Assembly: GCF_016924645.1 (NCBI RefSeq)
Contig: NZ_JAFFJV010000020.1
Coordinates: 90,177 to 154,176, forward strand
Length of the DNA: 64,000 bases
Source of the DNA: Rufibacter psychrotolerans
Lineage (GTDB): Bacteria; Bacteroidota; Bacteroidia; Cytophagales; Hymenobacteraceae
Direction: 5' to 3'
Each line of letters starts with the position of its first letter. Position 1 is the stretch's first letter. The notes under the pieces are model-generated. The model did not search any database. It was not told the DNA's origin and saw only the letters and a list, made by a program, of their open reading frames with translations. The position numbers were made by a program, and so were the translations under genes. Positions 9,174-16,854 of this stretch are shown here, one piece after another.

Positions 9174-10478
9174 ATGAACGTACTGATAATAGGAGCGGGC
9201 GGCCGCGAGCACGCCCTGGCCTGGAAGATTAGCCAAAGCCCTTACTGCGACAAAATCTATGTGGCGCCCGGCAATGCCGGTACGGCCCAGATTGCCACCA
9301 ATGTAGACATCTCCATCACCAATTTTGAGGAGCTTGCCAAGTTTGCCACTGATTTCAACATCATGATGCTGGTGGTAGGCCAGGAGGCCGCCCTGGTAGA
9401 AGGTATTGCCGACTACTTCGCGGAGAAAGAGTACCTGCAACACATTCTGGTGGTGGGACCGCGCAAGGCGGGCGCTCAGTTAGAGGGCAGCAAAGACTTT
9501 TCCAAGCAGTTCCTGTTGAAGTACGGCATTCCTACGGCCCGTTACCAGACGTTCACCGCCGATACCTATGACCAGGCTCTGGCGTATCTGCAGAACCACC
9601 CGTACCCGGTAGTGCTGAAAGCCGATGGTTTGGCCGCCGGCAAAGGCGTGGTGATTGCCCAGAATTACGAGGAGGCCAGCTTCACCCTGGCCGGGATGCT
9701 CAAGCACAATAAATTCGGCACCGCCGGAGACAAAGTAGTGGTTGAGGAGTTCCTGCAGGGCATTGAGCTCTCGGCGTTCATCCTGACCGATGGCAAGGAA
9801 TACGTGCTGCTCCCCGAAGCCAAGGACTACAAGCGCATTGGCGTGGGCGATGTGGGCTTGAATACCGGTGGGATGGGTGCCGTTTCCCCGGTTCCGTTCG
9901 CCGATGAGGCCTTTATGACCAAAGTGCGGCAGCGGGTAATTGAACCGACCCTGGTTGGATTGCAGCAGGAAGGCATTCCGTACACCGGTTTCCTGTTCAT
10001 CGGGCTGATGAACTGCAGCGGCGACCCGTACGTGATTGAATACAACGTGCGCCTGGGAGACCCCGAGACCGAGGCTATTCTGCCGCGCATCAAATCAGAT
10101 TTGTTTGAGCTGTTCAAGGCGCTGCATGACCATGAATTGGGCAAGTTCCAACTGGAGATTGATTCCCGCTCGGCCACTACCATCTTCCTGGTTTCGGGCG
10201 GATACCCCGAGGACTACGAGAAAGGCAAGGAAATCCAGGGCTTAGACAAGGCCTTGCCTGAGAACGTACTTTGTTTCCATGCCGGTACCAAGAAAACCCA
10301 CGAGGGAACCATTGTGACAGACGGCGGACGCGTCATTGCCATCACCGGACTGGGCCAGGACATGGAAGAGGCTCTGAGCAAGGCAAACGCCGGAGCGGCG
10401 CAGATCAAATGGCAGGGAAGATATTTCCGCCAGGACATCGGCTTTGACCTGAAGCAATATCTGGCAGAGCGTTTTTAA
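9174..10478 (+). CDS. purD: Phosphoribosylamine--glycine ligase
   Basis: Second step of purine synthesis: joins glycine to phosphoribosylamine with ATP. The 434-residue protein starts with the typical GARS N-terminus (MNVLIIGAGGREHALAWKI) and carries the ATP-grasp domain (LKADGLAAGKGVVIAQ; VEEFLQGIELSAF; MGAVSPVPF; YNVRLGDPETEAILPR) and the C-terminal domain. Length is normal. It is monocistronic: upstream is the recQ terminator plus palindrome copy 3, and its own stop codon lies inside palindrome copy 4. Confidence 0.96.
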   Translation: MNVLIIGAGGREHALAWKISQSPYCDKIYVAPGNAGTAQIATNVDISITNFEELAKFATDFNIMMLVVGQEAALVEGIADYFAEKEYLQHILVVGPRKAGAQLEGSKDFSKQFLLKYGIPTARYQTFTADTYDQALAYLQNHPYPVVLKADGLAAGKGVVIAQNYEEASFTLAGMLKHNKFGTAGDKVVVEEFLQGIELSAFILTDGKEYVLLPEAKDYKRIGVGDVGLNTGGMGAVSPVPFADEAFMTKVRQRVIEPTLVGLQQEGIPYTGFLFIGLMNCSGDPYVIEYNVRLGDPETEAILPRIKSDLFELFKALHDHELGKFQLEIDSRSATTIFLVSGGYPEDYEKGKEIQGLDKALPENVLCFHAGTKKTHEGTIVTDGGRVIAITGLGQDMEEALSKANAGAAQIKWQGRYFRQDIGFDLKQYLAERF

Positions 10479-10505
10479 GGTGATTTCTAGAAAATAAGCC
10501 AAAAT
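10471..10505. repeat. Dispersed palindrome, copy 4, overlapping the purD stop
   Basis: GTTTTTAAGGTGATTTC, loop TA, GAAAATAAGCCAAAAT; degenerate. Its left arm supplies the last codons and the TAA stop of purD. Confidence 0.55.
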
Positions 10506-10515
10506 CTTGAAAAGG

Positions 10516-10551
10516 TGTTTTCCCGCCGTTTTCAGAAAAATAGGGCAAAAA
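10516..10551. repeat. Dispersed palindrome, copy 5
   Basis: TGTTTTCCCGCCGTTTTC, loop A, GAAAAATAGGGCAAAAA. Its right end merges into the purD terminator stem. Confidence 0.6.
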
Positions 10552-10590
10552 TGACAAAGGCCGGCAGAGATGCTGGCCTTTGTCATTTTC
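10548..10590 (+). terminator. Terminator of purD
   Basis: A 19-bp stem (AAAATGACAAAGGCCGGCA with its near-complement) with loop GAGA, one G-T pair and a closing T run. Confidence 0.85.
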
Positions 10591-10608
10591 AGCCGGGAGG
10601 CAGAAGGT

Positions 10609-10616
10609 AATCTTTG
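10609..10616 (+). promoter_or_regulatory. Candidate -7 box for the CoA-transferase gene
   Basis: AATCTTTG differs from TAnnTTTG at one base, about 43 bp before the ATG and just after the purD terminator. No clear -33 element. Confidence 0.35.
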
Positions 10617-10658
10617 CGCCGATTTTTCGTAGAACCAACATCATCAAGTCATAAATCA

Positions 10659-11942
10659 ATGTCTCAACAACCTGACTATACCACCGCCGAAGAAGCCGTA
10701 AAACTCATTAAGTCCGGAGACCGCGTGTTTGTGCACGGGGCAGCCATGACGCCATTGCGCCTGATCAATGCCGTAGCTGCCCGTGGCCCGGAGTTGCAAG
10801 ACGTGGAGTTCATCCACATGCACACCGAGGGGCCTGCGCCCTACACCTACCCAGAACACGCCGGCAGTTTCAAGACCAACGCCTGCTTTGTGGGCGGCAA
10901 CATCCGGCAGGCGCTCAACGAAGGCACCGCCGATTACATTCCAATCTTCCTGAGCGAGATTTCCCTGCTTTTCCGCCGGAACATTCTTCCGTTGGATGTG
11001 GCCATGGTACAGGTGTCGCCGCCCGATGCCCACGGGTACTGTACGTTGGGCGCCTCGGTGGATGTGGCCTTGTCGGCGGTGGAGACTGCCAAGATCTTGA
11101 TTGCCGAGGTAAACCCACGGGTGCCGCGCACGCACGGTGACGGCATTGTGCACGTAAGTAAGTTCCACGCCAAGGTTTGGGTAGACGAGCCGTTGCCGGC
11201 TCACGCCGCGAAAGCCTGCGGTCTGGTGGAAAGCAAGATTGGGGAACTGGTGGCTTCTTTGGTGGAAGACGGCGCCACCCTGCAGATGGGCATTGGCGGT
11301 ATTCCCGATGCGGTGCTGCAGCAACTGGGCAACCACAAAGACCTGGGCATCCATACCGAGATGTTCTCAGACGGTATCATTCCGCTGGTGGAGAAAGGCG
11401 TGATTACCGGAGCCCGCAAGAAGGTGTTGAAAAACAAGATTGTCTCCTGCTTTGTGAACGGCTCGCAGAAAGTGTTCGATTTCCTGCACGATAATCCGGG
11501 CGTGGTGATGAAGGAGACTGTTTTCACCAATGACACCTCCATCATCCGGCAGAACCCCAAAACCACGGCCATCAACAGCGCTATTGAGGTAGACCTCACT
11601 GGCCAGGTCTGTGCCGATAGCATCGGGACGTACCAGTTCTCGGGTGTAGGCGGCCAGATGGACTTTATGCGCGGCGCGGCCTTGTCAGAAGGAGGGAAGC
11701 CCATCATCGCGCTGCCGTCTATCACCAACAAAGGCGAATCCAAGATTGTGAACATCCTGAAACCCGGGGCCAGTGTGACTACTACTCGCGCCCACGTTCG
11801 CTACATTGTGACAGAATACGGCATCGCTGATTTGTACGGCAAAAACCTGCGGCAGCGCGCCAAGGAACTGATCAGGATTGCGCACCCCTCGCACCAGGAG
11901 GAACTGGAGCGTTTGGCGTTTGAGCGGTTCAAGGTACTTTAA
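10659..11942 (+). CDS. Acetyl-CoA hydrolase/transferase family protein
   Basis: Moves CoA between acetyl-CoA and a carboxylic acid (acetate, succinate or 4-hydroxybutyrate) or hydrolyses it; the substrate cannot be read from the sequence. The 427-residue protein has the N-terminal acetyl-CoA hydrolase domain (about 1-190) and the C-terminal domain with QMGIGGIPDAVL and the FSGVGGQMDFMRGA segment typical of this family. The ATG at 10659 (MSQQPDYTTAEEAV) is chosen over an upstream in-frame ATG at 10614 that overlaps the likely promoter. Monocistronic, facing the bacilliredoxin gene across a bidirectional terminator. Confidence 0.9.
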   Translation: MSQQPDYTTAEEAVKLIKSGDRVFVHGAAMTPLRLINAVAARGPELQDVEFIHMHTEGPAPYTYPEHAGSFKTNACFVGGNIRQALNEGTADYIPIFLSEISLLFRRNILPLDVAMVQVSPPDAHGYCTLGASVDVALSAVETAKILIAEVNPRVPRTHGDGIVHVSKFHAKVWVDEPLPAHAAKACGLVESKIGELVASLVEDGATLQMGIGGIPDAVLQQLGNHKDLGIHTEMFSDGIIPLVEKGVITGARKKVLKNKIVSCFVNGSQKVFDFLHDNPGVVMKETVFTNDTSIIRQNPKTTAINSAIEVDLTGQVCADSIGTYQFSGVGGQMDFMRGAALSEGGKPIIALPSITNKGESKIVNILKPGASVTTTRAHVRYIVTEYGIADLYGKNLRQRAKELIRIAHPSHQEELERLAFERFKVL

Positions 11943-12006
11943 TTGCTGGTTGTTAATTGCTGATTGTTTTCAATGCCACGGTGCGTGCTGTAATGCAAGC
12001 GATCAA

Positions 12007-12040
12007 ACCTGTGAGGTTTTGAAAACCTCACAGGTTTTTA
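12007..12040. repeat. Perfect intergenic palindrome of the AACCTGTGAGGTTTT type
   Basis: AACCTGTGAGGTTTT followed by GAAAACCTCACAGGTT gives a near-uninterrupted perfect palindrome and a T run. It may terminate the CoA-transferase transcript. I recall similar palindromes between genes in other Bacteroidota. Confidence 0.7.
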
Positions 12041-12080
12041 CCGTTTATAGCCTGTTCCCTGAAAAACACCCTAAAAACAG
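12041..12080. repeat. Dispersed palindrome, copy 6
   Basis: CCGTTTATAGCCTGTTCCC, loop T, GAAAAACACCCTAAAAACAG. It sits directly between the previous palindrome and the next terminator. Confidence 0.6.
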
Positions 12081-12116
12081 AACGGCCTGACTTAGAGAAG
12101 CCAGGCCGTTCTGTTT
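12075..12116. terminator. Bidirectional terminator between convergent genes
   Basis: Perfect 15-bp stem AAACAGAACGGCCTG / CAGGCCGTTCTGTTT with a 12-nt loop, A-rich on one side and T-rich on the other. It serves the CoA-transferase gene and the facing bacilliredoxin gene. Confidence 0.88.
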
Positions 12117-12133
12117 TATGAAAACGAGGCTGA

Positions 12134-12556
12134 TTAGCAGTAATCTTCAAATGCGCCTTGCAGGTTGTCTACAATGCGGGTTAAGTCATTGCCCTCGATG
12201 TGGTGGCGCTCAATCATGTGCACCAGCTCACCGTCTTTGAACAAGGCGATAGAGGGAGAAGACGGAGGGTAAGGCAGCATGTATTCACGCGCTTTGGCTA
12301 CGGCTTCGGTTTCCATTCCGGCAAACACGGTTACCAGTTTAGAAGGTCTTTGCTCGCTGCTGGCAACGGCCATTTTCAGGGCCGGACGGGCTTTGGCAGC
12401 GGCGCAACCACATACAGAGTTAACGGCTACCAATACGGTGCCTTCTTTCTGATTTAATACTGCCTCAACTTCTTCAGGCGTCATTAGTTGCTCAAAACCG
12501 GCAGAAGTAAGGTCTTCGCGGATAGGGGCAACCATATATTCAGGGTACATTGCCAT
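12134..12556 (-). CDS. BrxA/BrxB-family bacilliredoxin (YphP/DUF1094)
   Basis: Small thioredoxin-fold protein expected to remove bacillithiol from oxidised protein cysteines. The 140-residue sequence has the diagnostic CGC motif (VNSVCGCAAAKARPAL, Cys49 and Cys51) and the family C-terminal region FKDGELVHMIERHHIEG; length is normal. It ends in EDYC, so it has an extra C-terminal cysteine. Monocistronic, with the bidirectional hairpin downstream. The bacillithiol link comes from the family, not from the window. Confidence 0.9.
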   Translation of the reverse strand: MAMYPEYMVAPIREDLTSAGFEQLMTPEEVEAVLNQKEGTVLVAVNSVCGCAAAKARPALKMAVASSEQRPSKLVTVFAGMETEAVAKAREYMLPYPPSSPSIALFKDGELVHMIERHHIEGNDLTRIVDNLQGAFEDYC

Positions 12557-12769
12557 GGGTATGGATGAATTTAGGTGAATTCTGTTTCTGAGGTAAAATT
12601 ACGAAATCAACCTTAAAACACAGCGGGCCCTTTTCTGGTTTCCGAAAGGATAGCAATTCTCTTCCCGGAAACTGTAAAAGACTCCTCAAGAGCTGTTTTC
12701 TTCTGATTATGAAGGTTTGGGGCCAAGACTTTAACCAGAGAAGGCTTCTAGCCGAACTTCTTTCTGATA

Positions 12770-13876
12770 TTACTTACCGGGTGAATAGGCCCAGTTCCGG
12801 AGAAAGTCTCTGTCAGTCAACGTATGGAGAAAGGAAATGATGTCCGTCTTTTCTGCGGCGGAGAGGGGGAGGCCTAAGGAGCCGTCTGGGCGCTTAAAGA
12901 TAAGGTCTAACGTGGCCGAGGAAACCATGCCGTGGGTGTAATGGTCCAACACCTGTGCTAGCGTTTGGAAACGACCATCGTGCATGTAAGGAGCGGTGAC
13001 GGCCACGTTCCGTAGCGTGGGTACCTTGTATTTGCCTACATCCTCCGGGTGTTTCGTGATGCGGCCTTTTCCCCAGGCCATTTGCTCGTGGTCCTCTGGG
13101 AAAACAGCGTCTAATCCGTTGTTGCGGTAACTTTGGTCAGTGAAGAAATCGGTGGCGTGGCAGGGGGCGCAGTGTTGCCGAACCAAGGCTAATCCTCTCA
13201 GTTCCGCCGAGGTCAGCATGGCGTTGGGTTCCTGGCGTGCGTAGTGGTCATACAAAGAATTGCCGCTGATGAGCGTCCGCTGGAATTGCGCCAGGGCCCG
13301 CATGATTGAAGATGATGTTATAGAATCGGTCCCGAAGGCGGCTTTGAACTGAGGGGCGTAGGAGGAATGGTTTTGCAGTTCCCGGGTCAGTTCTCTGAGG
13401 TCCTGCGCCATTTCGTCGGCGTGGGTGAGTGGCCCTGCCGCCAGGGATTCCAGGTCTTTGGCACCGCCGTCCCAGAACCAGCCCTGGCTCCAGGCCAGGT
13501 TCTGCAAGGCCGGTACGTGCCTCCGCAAAGGTTGCCCGGAAGCTCCCACTGTGGTGAGTGCCAGCCCGTCTGAGAAAGCCTTTTCGGGTTGGTGGCAAGT
13601 GGCGCAACTGATCTGGTTATTGCCGGAGAGAATCGGGTCAAAGAACAATTTCTTTCCCAGCAGCACACCCTCTTTGGTAAACGGATTCCGCTCCGGAAAC
13701 GGGACAGAGATTCCCAGGTTCGCGGGTGCAGCCACTGCGTAGCGATTGGGCTCTGGATGATCGGTTTCAACCCCTGATGAGCAGCCCATGATCCAGCAGC
13801 CCAGCAACCCTACAAGGCAGCCAAGTAAAGCAGGCCATCGGCGGAACGCCCAGGAGGAAAACAAGCCCAGCAGCAT
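12770..13876 (-). CDS. Di-haem cytochrome c peroxidase / MbnH-MauG-like lipoprotein 1
   Basis: Exported c-type cytochrome with two haem sites: CATCH (91-95) and CAPCH (236-240). The N-terminus is hydrophobic and ends in IMGC, suggesting lipid attachment at Cys32. The family segment GWFWDGGAKDLE lies between the haems, and PYMHDGRF near residue 300. The start ATG lies 4 bases after the MbnP-like stop (TAAACCCATG), so the genes are co-translated. MbnH/MauG relatives use high-valent di-haem iron to oxidise a partner protein; with an MbnP-like neighbour that partner is probably MbnP. A simple H2O2-detoxifying peroxidase is the alternative. Confidence 0.9.
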   Translation of the reverse strand: MLLGLFSSWAFRRWPALLGCLVGLLGCWIMGCSSGVETDHPEPNRYAVAAPANLGISVPFPERNPFTKEGVLLGKKLFFDPILSGNNQISCATCHQPEKAFSDGLALTTVGASGQPLRRHVPALQNLAWSQGWFWDGGAKDLESLAAGPLTHADEMAQDLRELTRELQNHSSYAPQFKAAFGTDSITSSSIMRALAQFQRTLISGNSLYDHYARQEPNAMLTSAELRGLALVRQHCAPCHATDFFTDQSYRNNGLDAVFPEDHEQMAWGKGRITKHPEDVGKYKVPTLRNVAVTAPYMHDGRFQTLAQVLDHYTHGMVSSATLDLIFKRPDGSLGLPLSAAEKTDIISFLHTLTDRDFLRNWAYSPGK

Positions 13877-13880
13877 GGGT

Positions 13881-14639
13881 TTATTTCAGTTGGAACATTT
13901 GCCGGATGTTGTCAGCCACCAGGGCCGCATTGGCTCCGCCCATCACGCTGGAGAACCCCGTAGCGCTCAGGTCAATCACGTTAGGACCACCGAACAAGGT
14001 CCTGGTATTGGTGAGCAGGTCCAAGGTGCGGTTCTCCCCGGTAAGGCCCCAGTTAGAAGGCAGCGCAAGGGTTATGGTGCGGTAATTCGCATCGTGGCCA
14101 ATGTGGTACAGGAAGTTCTTGAAAGCACCCTCAGAAGTGTTGAAATACTGCCCTTCGGCTACCAGGAATTTGTAGCCGGTATCCCAGTCCCAGGCCATGT
14201 TCTGGTTGGGGTCCAGATCGCCTACCTGGTCGGTGGAGTGGTTGCGGGCAGGGTCTACGCCTACGCTGAAGGTAAGCGTGGTATACGTTCCCGCAGGCAC
14301 ATCTGGTAATGTGAAACTCTCCTGGGTGTGATCAGCGGTGCGTTCAATGAGATGGTAGCTGTTGGGTTCCTCGTAGGTGGTGCCGTCTGGGCGGGTAAGC
14401 TTCACATTGCTGATGTAGTACCGGAAGGCGTTGAACTTTACCCGGTGCCCGTGTGCATTGGTGTACTCCTGTTCCAGCGCGAAAGGCTGCGTGTTAAAGG
14501 TGTGCTGAAAAGCCAGCGTGACCTGGCTAGGCCCGGCGACAGTAGAATCGTCATCATCTGAGCAGCTCCAGGAAAAGAGGGCAAGCACCAGGAGGAAAGC
14601 AGCGGAAAGGTTTTTACCAAAAGTAAAACGTGGCTTCAT
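13881..14639 (-). CDS. MbnP-like copper-binding lipoprotein
   Basis: The 252-residue protein has a signal peptide ending at Cys26 (LFSWSC) followed by an acidic stretch. It matches the MbnP family: a long beta domain with RYYISNVKL (about 73-81), SVGVDPARNHS (125-135), the tryptophan-rich segment NMAWDWDTGYKF (Trp150, Trp152) and LYHIGHDANYR (His179, His182). In characterised methanobactin systems MbnP binds copper after its partner MbnH oxidises a tryptophan. Here it sits between two MbnH-like peroxidases with no methanobactin precursor in view. Family call is good; copper binding is inferred. Confidence 0.82.
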   Translation of the reverse strand: MKPRFTFGKNLSAAFLLVLALFSWSCSDDDDSTVAGPSQVTLAFQHTFNTQPFALEQEYTNAHGHRVKFNAFRYYISNVKLTRPDGTTYEEPNSYHLIERTADHTQESFTLPDVPAGTYTTLTFSVGVDPARNHSTDQVGDLDPNQNMAWDWDTGYKFLVAEGQYFNTSEGAFKNFLYHIGHDANYRTITLALPSNWGLTGENRTLDLLTNTRTLFGGPNVIDLSATGFSSVMGGANAALVADNIRQMFQLK

Positions 14640-14693
14640 AGTTGTAAGATAGAAAGTGGGGGATTCTGTCTGGTGCGAACGTAGGCTGTTTGC

Positions 14694-14731
14694 CGTTTCA
14701 GGTGTAGTTTAGAGAAAACAGGGCGAAAACG
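14694..14731. repeat. Dispersed palindrome, copy 7
   Basis: CGTTTCAGGTGTAGTTT, loop AGAG, AAAACAGGGCGAAAACG. It lies inside the peroxidase-MbnP operon, 11 bp after the stop of peroxidase 2. Confidence 0.65.
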
Positions 14732-14742
14732 TGTTTCTTGGC

Positions 14743-15855
14743 TTACTTATTAGGGTCAGAGAAGCGAGGGTCTTTGATGAAGGTTTCATCTGTGAGGGTG
14801 TGCAGAAAGGCAATGATTTGCCGCTTCTCCTCGCCCGTTAGTCCCAGCGTGGCGCCCCCGAAATCATTACGGGCTTCCTCAATGAGTGGGTCCAGGTTAG
14901 GGTCCTGCATGTTTACGTGCTCATTGTAGTGGTTTAACACGTCTTCCAGGGTCTTAAACCGACCATCGTGCATGTAGGGTGCTGTAAGCGCAATGTTGCG
15001 GAGCGAAGGTGCCCTGAACTTACCTCGGTCACTTTCCTTGCCCGTAATCAGCCAGCGGCCCGCGTCTTTGGGTTCCGCATCCAGCCCGTTGTTATGGAAT
15101 GTGTTAAAGGTTTGCAGGGTGCCGCCGTGGCAATCGCCGCAGTTGCCGCCGCGCAGGCTGATGTTGGGGTCTGGATGGGTGAGGAAGAGGCGCATGCCCA
15201 ATAGCTCATCAACGGTCAGGTTTTCCTTGCCCTCCTGGTAGCGGTCAAACCTGGAGTTGGAGGAGATGAGCGTGCGGGTAAACTGGGCCAGGGCTTTGAG
15301 CAGGTTCTCTTTGGTGATGGGGCCTCTGCCAAAAGCCTTTTCAAATAGCGCTGGGTATTTCTCTGTGGCCTGCAATTTGGCTACGGCAACATCCAGGTTC
15401 TGGTGCAGCTCAATAGGGCTCTCCAGCGGAATCTTCGCCTGTTCTTCCAGTGACTTGGGTCCGCCGTCCCAGTTTAACTGGGAAACCCACAGCAGATTGG
15501 CCAATGACATGGCGCTGCGGGTGCCGGCAATACCGTCAACTCCTTTGCTTACGGCCTGCCCGTCGGTAAAGGCGAATTGCTGTTGGTGACAGCTCCCGCA
15601 AGACATGGTGTTGTTGGCAGAAAGAGCTTTTTCATAGAATAGGGTTCGGCCCAAAGCCACGCCCTCCTGGGTAAGCGGATTATCGGCGGGAATCGCCTGA
15701 ATGCCCCCGAAGCGCTGAGGAAGATCCAGTTGGTAGGGAGTAGGGGCGGGAAGGGGAGCAGGTACCTCTTCCCCGGGAGAAGCCTCGCTGCAGCTTCCCA
15801 GGAAGGAGGTAATGGCCACGCAGCCCCAGAGAAATAGCTTATGGTCAATACGCAT
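14743..15855 (-). CDS. Di-haem cytochrome c peroxidase / MbnH-MauG-like lipoprotein 2
   Basis: The 370-residue exported protein has haem motifs CGSCH (86-90) and CGDCH (239-243), a lipobox FLGSC (Cys22), the inter-haem segment QLNWDGGPKSLEEQ and PYMHDGRFKTLEDVL. It is the first gene of the three-gene minus-strand cassette. The start at 15855 (MRIDHKLF) is chosen because it gives a proper lipoprotein signal; an open extension to 16071 would cross palindrome copy 8 and has no family similarity. It is clearly a paralogue of the downstream peroxidase but diverged, so the two may act on different residues or act in sequence. Confidence 0.9.
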   Translation of the reverse strand: MRIDHKLFLWGCVAITSFLGSCSEASPGEEVPAPLPAPTPYQLDLPQRFGGIQAIPADNPLTQEGVALGRTLFYEKALSANNTMSCGSCHQQQFAFTDGQAVSKGVDGIAGTRSAMSLANLLWVSQLNWDGGPKSLEEQAKIPLESPIELHQNLDVAVAKLQATEKYPALFEKAFGRGPITKENLLKALAQFTRTLISSNSRFDRYQEGKENLTVDELLGMRLFLTHPDPNISLRGGNCGDCHGGTLQTFNTFHNNGLDAEPKDAGRWLITGKESDRGKFRAPSLRNIALTAPYMHDGRFKTLEDVLNHYNEHVNMQDPNLDPLIEEARNDFGGATLGLTGEEKRQIIAFLHTLTDETFIKDPRFSDPNK

Positions 15856-15910
15856 GAGGTCGTATTTGATTTTAAGGATAACGGCGAAGAGATTGTTTTC
15901 CGTATTCGCC

Positions 15911-15948
15911 TGTTTCAGGGCTGTTTTCAGGAAAGAGGGCCCAAAACA
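15911..15948. repeat. Dispersed palindrome, copy 8
   Basis: TGTTTCAGGGCTGTTTTC, loop AG, GAAAGAGGGCCCAAAACA. One of the few copies in a divergent region (peroxidase 2 / rpsT). Confidence 0.7.
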
Positions 15949-16160
15949 GAGGCTAAGAACGGGAATTATGCCCAAAAGCCTGGTCTCTCTGCCTTGCTTG
16001 ATGAGAAACCCCGCGGAAATCTTCGGGAAAGGTGTCATAAGATGGCGGTAAATGTTACCTTTGCAGAGCAAAACAGAAACGCAGGGAACTCTTCTGGCTT
16101 GTATTTGTCTGTAAGAGAGGCAGAAAAGCAGCGGGGTGAATTATTTTTGAGGAAGAATTC

Positions 16161-16191
16161 TTGGAAATTAATCTGCTACCTTGTAGTTTTG
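16161..16191 (+). promoter_or_regulatory. rpsT promoter
   Basis: TTG (16161-16163), 20-bp spacer, TAGTTTTG (16184-16191): a good Bacteroidota sigma promoter, 50 bp before the ATG. A second box TACCTTTG lies at 16056-16063 and could drive a longer transcript. Confidence 0.6.
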
Positions 16192-16240
16192 CAAACTCAT
16201 TTAGAATCAGAGTCAAAAGCATTTATCTATAATCACAACC

Positions 16241-16498
16241 ATGGCTAACCATAAGTCAGCATTAAAGAGAATCAGATCCAACAACGCGAAACGCTTGCTG
16301 AACCGCTACCAGGCGAAAACTACCCGTACCTTTGTAAAGCGTTTGAGATTGACAACCGACAAAGCCGAGGCGCAAGAACTGTTCAAGACGGTATCTGGTA
16401 TGCTTGACAAATTGGCGAAGAAGAACGTGATTCACAAAAACAAAGCGGCCAACAACAAATCTAAATTGGCTCGTTTCGTGAATACCTTAGCTGCCTAG
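16241..16498 (+). CDS. rpsT: 30S ribosomal protein S20
   Basis: Binds 16S rRNA and stabilises the small subunit. The 85-residue, lysine/arginine-rich protein starts MANHKSALKRIRSNNAKR and ends with the conserved IHKNKAANNKSKLARFVN. Length is normal. Monocistronic with its own promoter and terminator. Confidence 0.96.
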   Translation: MANHKSALKRIRSNNAKRLLNRYQAKTTRTFVKRLRLTTDKAEAQELFKTVSGMLDKLAKKNVIHKNKAANNKSKLARFVNTLAA

Positions 16499-16533
16499 TT
16501 TTACAGCAGTATTTACATTTCTTGGGTTATTAT

Positions 16534-16562
16534 AAAAGCCTTGCTCTCAGCAAGGCTTTTTG
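16534..16562 (+). terminator. Rho-independent terminator of rpsT
   Basis: Perfect 12-bp stem AAAAGCCTTGCT / AGCAAGGCTTTT with loop CTC, then T. Confidence 0.88.
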
Positions 16563-16786
16563 TGTTTGTGCCTGTTTTACCATCTAAGCGGCATTTCTTG
16601 CTGGAAAATATAGGGCTTGTTTCAGTATTCTTTATGCCTTGATTGTAACACGTTTAAACGGGTTTATTCCTGTGTTATTAAAGATTGAAATACCGTGGTA
16701 ATTTACCTGTAAAGCCGCGGGTTATTTCAGGGAGTGAGGCCGAAATTCTCAAGTGGGTTTTAAGGGATTAAGGTCTGCAAAAGGCT
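16563..16786. other. Gene-free interval between rpsT and pyk
   Basis: No gene recognised. The sequence is A/T-richer than its surroundings; a weak, decayed match to the dispersed palindrome is possible near 16575-16630 but is not convincing. Confidence 0.5.
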
Positions 16787-16830
16787 AAAACAAAGGGCGG
16801 CTTTCTTTTCAGAAAGCCGCCCTTTGTTTT
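16787..16830 (-). terminator. Terminator of pyk (minus strand)
   Basis: Perfect 20-bp stem (positions 16787-16806 pair with 16811-16830) and a 4-nt loop, flanked by A and T runs, 25 bp after the pyk stop. Confidence 0.9.
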
Positions 16831-16854
16831 GGTAAAATGTTGGGTTAGAGAAGA

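Noticed and set aside
12601..12650. A further palindrome copy near the bacilliredoxin promoter
   Set aside because: Only TTTTCTGGTTTCCGAAAGG vaguely fits; the outer arms are missing.
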